This document shows positions 6,822 to 8,666 of a DNA stretch of 8,666 bases, one piece after another (the first letter of the stretch is position 1; each line of letters begins with the position of its first letter). Made by a program: the position numbers and the translations under genes. The DNA comes from Spirosoma fluviale (GTDB lineage Bacteria; Bacteroidota; Bacteroidia; Cytophagales; Spirosomataceae). The notes under the pieces are model-generated. The model had not been told where the DNA came from. It saw only the letters and a list, made by a program, of their open reading frames with translations, and did not search any database. The stretch is from the NCBI GenBank assembly GCA_945906915.1, contig CAMDSI010000083.1, positions 1 through 8,666 on the forward strand, given 5' to 3'.

Positions 6822-7552
6822 GCGTTTTTAGCTTTTTTATGTCCTAAATAGATAGAACAAATTCCACCTGTCATAGGTATCCATTGGGTATTAATAAATC
6901 CACATTCCTCATAAATTTTCAAGAAGTCCTTCCCATCAGGAAATGCTTGAACAGATTCAGGAAGGTAGGTATAGGCGGCTGGATCTTTAGAAATTAACTT
7001 TCCTAAAACCGGCAGACAAAATTTCGAATAGAAAGCATAAAATTGCTTCATCGGGAATTTTTTCGGGTTGGAGAACTCTAAAATTAAGCAATGTCCATTT
7101 GGTTTTAAAACCCGGTACATCTCTTTCAATCCTTTTTCTAAAGTTTCATAATTTCTAACCCCAAAACTAACGGTTATTGCATCAAAACTATTGTCTGAAA
7201 AGGGTATTTTTTCAGAATCCCCCTTTTGAAGAGTTATGATATTGTCGTAGCCTAATTTTTTGATCTTCTCTACCCCAAAGGCTAGCATTCCCTCAGAAAT
7301 ATCAATGCCTACAATTTTTTCTGGTTTAATCTTCAGCGCTTCAATGGCAAAATCACCTGTACCAGTTGCAATATCTAAAACGGATTTGATTCCTTTATTT
7401 TGCAATAATTTGATCGCTTTTTTACGCCAAATGATATCAATACCTCCACTTAATAAATGATTTAAAAAATCATATTTATGCGAGATCGAATTGAACATGT
7501 CTGCGACCTGTTCTTTTTTTCCTTTGGACTGATTCTTATAAGGTACTACCAT
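6818..7552 (-). CDS. ubiE: demethylmenaquinone C-methyltransferase UbiE/MenG
   Basis: This 244-residue cytoplasmic enzyme transfers a methyl group from S-adenosylmethionine to demethylmenaquinone, the last step of menaquinone synthesis. Family marks are VADMFNSISHKYDFLNHLLS (16-35), SAM-binding motif I VLDIATGTGDFAI (58-70), IVGIDISEGML (80-90), the GDSEKIPF and SFGVRNYE block (111-136), RVLKPNG (147-153), LEFSNP (158-163) and YTYLPESVQAFPDG (194-207). Length is normal and nothing is missing. Most Bacteroidota use menaquinone, so menG is an equally apt name and ubiquinone activity is not expected. The start ATG has an A-rich leader and no Shine-Dalgarno. It is the first gene of a two-gene unit with porT, overlapping it by 4 bp, with its own likely promoter in the 73-bp gap upstream. 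Confidence 0.96.
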   Translation of the reverse strand: MVVPYKNQSKGKKEQVADMFNSISHKYDFLNHLLSGGIDIIWRKKAIKLLQNKGIKSVLDIATGTGDFAIEALKIKPEKIVGIDISEGMLAFGVEKIKKLGYDNIITLQKGDSEKIPFSDNSFDAITVSFGVRNYETLEKGLKEMYRVLKPNGHCLILEFSNPKKFPMKQFYAFYSKFCLPVLGKLISKDPAAYTYLPESVQAFPDGKDFLKIYEECGFINTQWIPMTGGICSIYLGHKKAKNA

Positions 7553-7571
7553 AATTTTAGCGGATTGGTTA

Positions 7572-7597
7572 CAAACTTAACTAGTTCAATAAGCCAA
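7572..7597 (-). promoter_or_regulatory. candidate promoter for ubiE-porT
   Basis: On the minus strand TAAGTTTG (7572-7579) matches TAnnTTTG exactly. The nearest TTG (7595-7597) is 15 bp upstream, shorter than the usual 17-23 bp, so the -33 element is doubtful. The leader would be about 14 nt. It lies in the only non-coding gap (7553-7625) of this half of the window. Confidence 0.45.
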
Positions 7598-7625
7598 TGT
7601 TTTATAAAATTACCAAAAAAATCGC

Positions 7626-8552
7626 TTAAATCGCGCTCATGTGGAAAACACTCACCATGATCCACATGATGGCAAAACTAATTACAAGTGAAATATTGAC
7701 TAGCGAGGCGGCAAGGGGAGTATTTAAATTCAATTCGTCTGAATAGGTAATGACGGTCATACCCACCGGCAAGATGAGGCAAAGCAGTAATAGGTTACGA
7801 AAGCCCAAATCAAAAGGAAGTAGATAGAAACAGATGCCTCCCAGTAAAAATCCCATGGCATAACGCAGACTTAGAACCTGAAAAACTCGGAAATAAGATT
7901 TTTTAGTTAATCGCACACTGAAATAGATGCCCATTAATAAAAGAACAATCGGTTTATTTCCGGAGGCAATAGTGGATATTAAATCCAAGGCAAAAGTGGG
8001 AAATTGGAGACCTGACAGATTGACTACAACCCCTAAAACCATTGCTTGCAAGGGAGGGAGGGAAATAATGCGTCTGAAGATATGAGCGGCAATATTGTCT
8101 TTTTTAGGCCCGCGACTGAAATAGTTGCTCATCCCATAATTCACAAAGAAATTCACCACAGAATTTCCCAGGTCAAACATAATCGCATAAGTCAAACCTT
8201 GTATACCAAATATGCCTTCAATCAAGGGATAGGCAAAGATTCCTAAATTAAATCCTGCACTCCCTACCGTCATCACGCCCCGGTTTTCAGGCTCAACTTG
8301 TTTAAATAAATGAAAGGCTGTAAAGGATAAAAACATCCCAAAAAGCATCGCAATCAAGGGTAGATAGATCAAATCCCAAGTGATATTCACCCGAATCATG
8401 GTCGAAAAAACCAAGGCGGGGAAGGTCGTATGCATCAGGAATTTCGAGATCGATTTTCCGTCATGGTCTTGAATAAATCCCGCGCTTTTTAGGGCATAGC
8501 CGATCGCAATGATGCATAAAGCCGAACCAAAAACGATATTAGGATCAGTCAT
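7626..8552 (-). CDS. AEC family (auxin efflux carrier-like) transporter
   Basis: The 308-residue protein is an integral inner-membrane permease with about ten hydrophobic segments, roughly at residues 6-22, 38-54, 60-82, 94-113, 118-138, 165-182, 198-214, 226-246, 250-269 and 279-303. The TTFPALVFS motif (42-50) and GFNLGIFAYPLIEGIFG (100-116), each next to a membrane break, are typical of the AEC/BASS-like fold, and SLVNISLVISF near 283-293 is the usual last helix. Bacterial members move small organic anions such as malate or malonate, or remain unassigned; nothing here fixes substrate or direction. The name auxin efflux is historical. The ATG at 8552 follows the stop of the upstream histidine kinase with no gap, so the two are co-transcribed and probably translationally coupled. 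The gene ends at an inverted repeat and T-run that may help end transcription. Confidence 0.9.
   Translation of the reverse strand: MTDPNIVFGSALCIIAIGYALKSAGFIQDHDGKSISKFLMHTTFPALVFSTMIRVNITWDLIYLPLIAMLFGMFLSFTAFHLFKQVEPENRGVMTVGSAGFNLGIFAYPLIEGIFGIQGLTYAIMFDLGNSVVNFFVNYGMSNYFSRGPKKDNIAAHIFRRIISLPPLQAMVLGVVVNLSGLQFPTFALDLISTIASGNKPIVLLLMGIYFSVRLTKKSYFRVFQVLSLRYAMGFLLGGICFYLLPFDLGFRNLLLLCLILPVGMTVITYSDELNLNTPLAASLVNISLVISFAIMWIMVSVFHMSAI
7637..7669 (-). terminator. inverted repeat at the AEC 3' end, possible terminator
   Basis: TCATGTGGA (7637-7645) and TCCACATGA (7661-7669) form a perfect 9-bp inverted repeat with a 15-nt loop, covering the last AEC codons. On the minus strand a run of seven T (7621-7615) follows 15 nt after the stem. 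The gap and long loop are not those of a textbook intrinsic terminator, so activity is uncertain. Confidence 0.3.
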
Positions 8553-8666
8553 TTATTCAGGTTTTGGGAGGGTAATGCGGAAAGTGGATCCCTTATTAAT
8601 TTCAGTCGATTTCAAAACCAATTTACCTTGGTGGTAATTTTCGATGATTCTTTTTGCCAAAGTCAA
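8553..8666 (-). CDS. sensor histidine kinase, C-terminal end (partial)
   Basis: Only the last 37 codons are present; the gene runs off the right edge. The minus strand reads LTLAKRIIENYHQGKLVLKS and then TEINKGSTFRITLPKPE before TAA at 8553-8555. This is the characteristic end of a HATPase_c kinase domain: the helix after the G2 box (usually GLGL-LAKRIIE), the KGSTFRITLP strand, and a stop soon after. Such a protein autophosphorylates a histidine and passes phosphate to a response regulator; the sensor part, and whether it is membrane-bound, lie outside the window. The stop TAA is immediately followed by the ATG of the AEC transporter, suggesting that sensor and transporter act in the same response. 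Confidence 0.85.
   Translation of the reverse strand: MTLAKRIIENYHQGKLVLKSTEINKGSTFRITLPKPE

Noticed and set aside
1..8666. CRISPR array, tRNA, rRNA, insertion sequence, prophage or defence genes
   Set aside because: No regularly spaced repeats, cloverleaf sequence, transposase, integrase or known defence domain was seen on either strand.

Overview
The window is a compact piece of a Bacteroidota chromosome, most likely from a Cytophagales-type lineage. The evidence is a TonB-dependent receptor with an N-terminal carboxypeptidase-regulatory-like domain paired with a DUF4249 lipoprotein, a PorT-type type IX secretion protein next to ubiE, a NagB-LmbE fusion, promoter elements of the Bacteroidota form TAnnTTTG, and few Shine-Dalgarno sequences. 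Composition is AT-leaning. Only two gaps exceed a few bases (2701-2854 and 7553-7625), so about 97% of the window is coding. That suits a small-genome, possibly freshwater, member, but the genus is a guess.

Layout: (1) 1-582, + strand, the C-terminal end of a large FAD/Fe-S oxidoreductase. Its stop overlaps the stop of (2) a minus-strand operon, a small HipB-like XRE regulator (2485-2700) followed by a glucosamine-6-phosphate deaminase/LmbE-deacetylase fusion (579-2480). (3) A 154-bp divergent control region (2701-2854) has a recognisable promoter on each strand and repeated TTACAA/TTGTAA half-sites. (4) The plus-strand pair TonB-dependent receptor (2855-5224) and DUF4249 lipoprotein (5226-6134) is separated by one base and forms a probable outer-membrane uptake unit with unknown ligand. 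(5) On the minus strand, ubiE (6818-7552) overlaps porT (6135-6821) by 4 bp; porT ends flush against the DUF4249 stop. (6) On the minus strand, the end of a sensor histidine kinase (8553-8666) directly abuts an AEC-family transporter (7626-8552).

Functionally the window mixes housekeeping (menaquinone methylation, amino-sugar catabolism, 2-hydroxyacid oxidation) with envelope functions (TonB uptake, type IX secretion, permease). I see no mobile element, CRISPR array, tRNA, rRNA or defence system, and nothing that clearly amounts to a new multi-gene system. The points most worth following are the orphan HipB-like regulator coupled to the NagB-LmbE fusion, the changed catalytic position in that enzyme, the shared divergent control region, and the unassigned receptor/lipoprotein pair.
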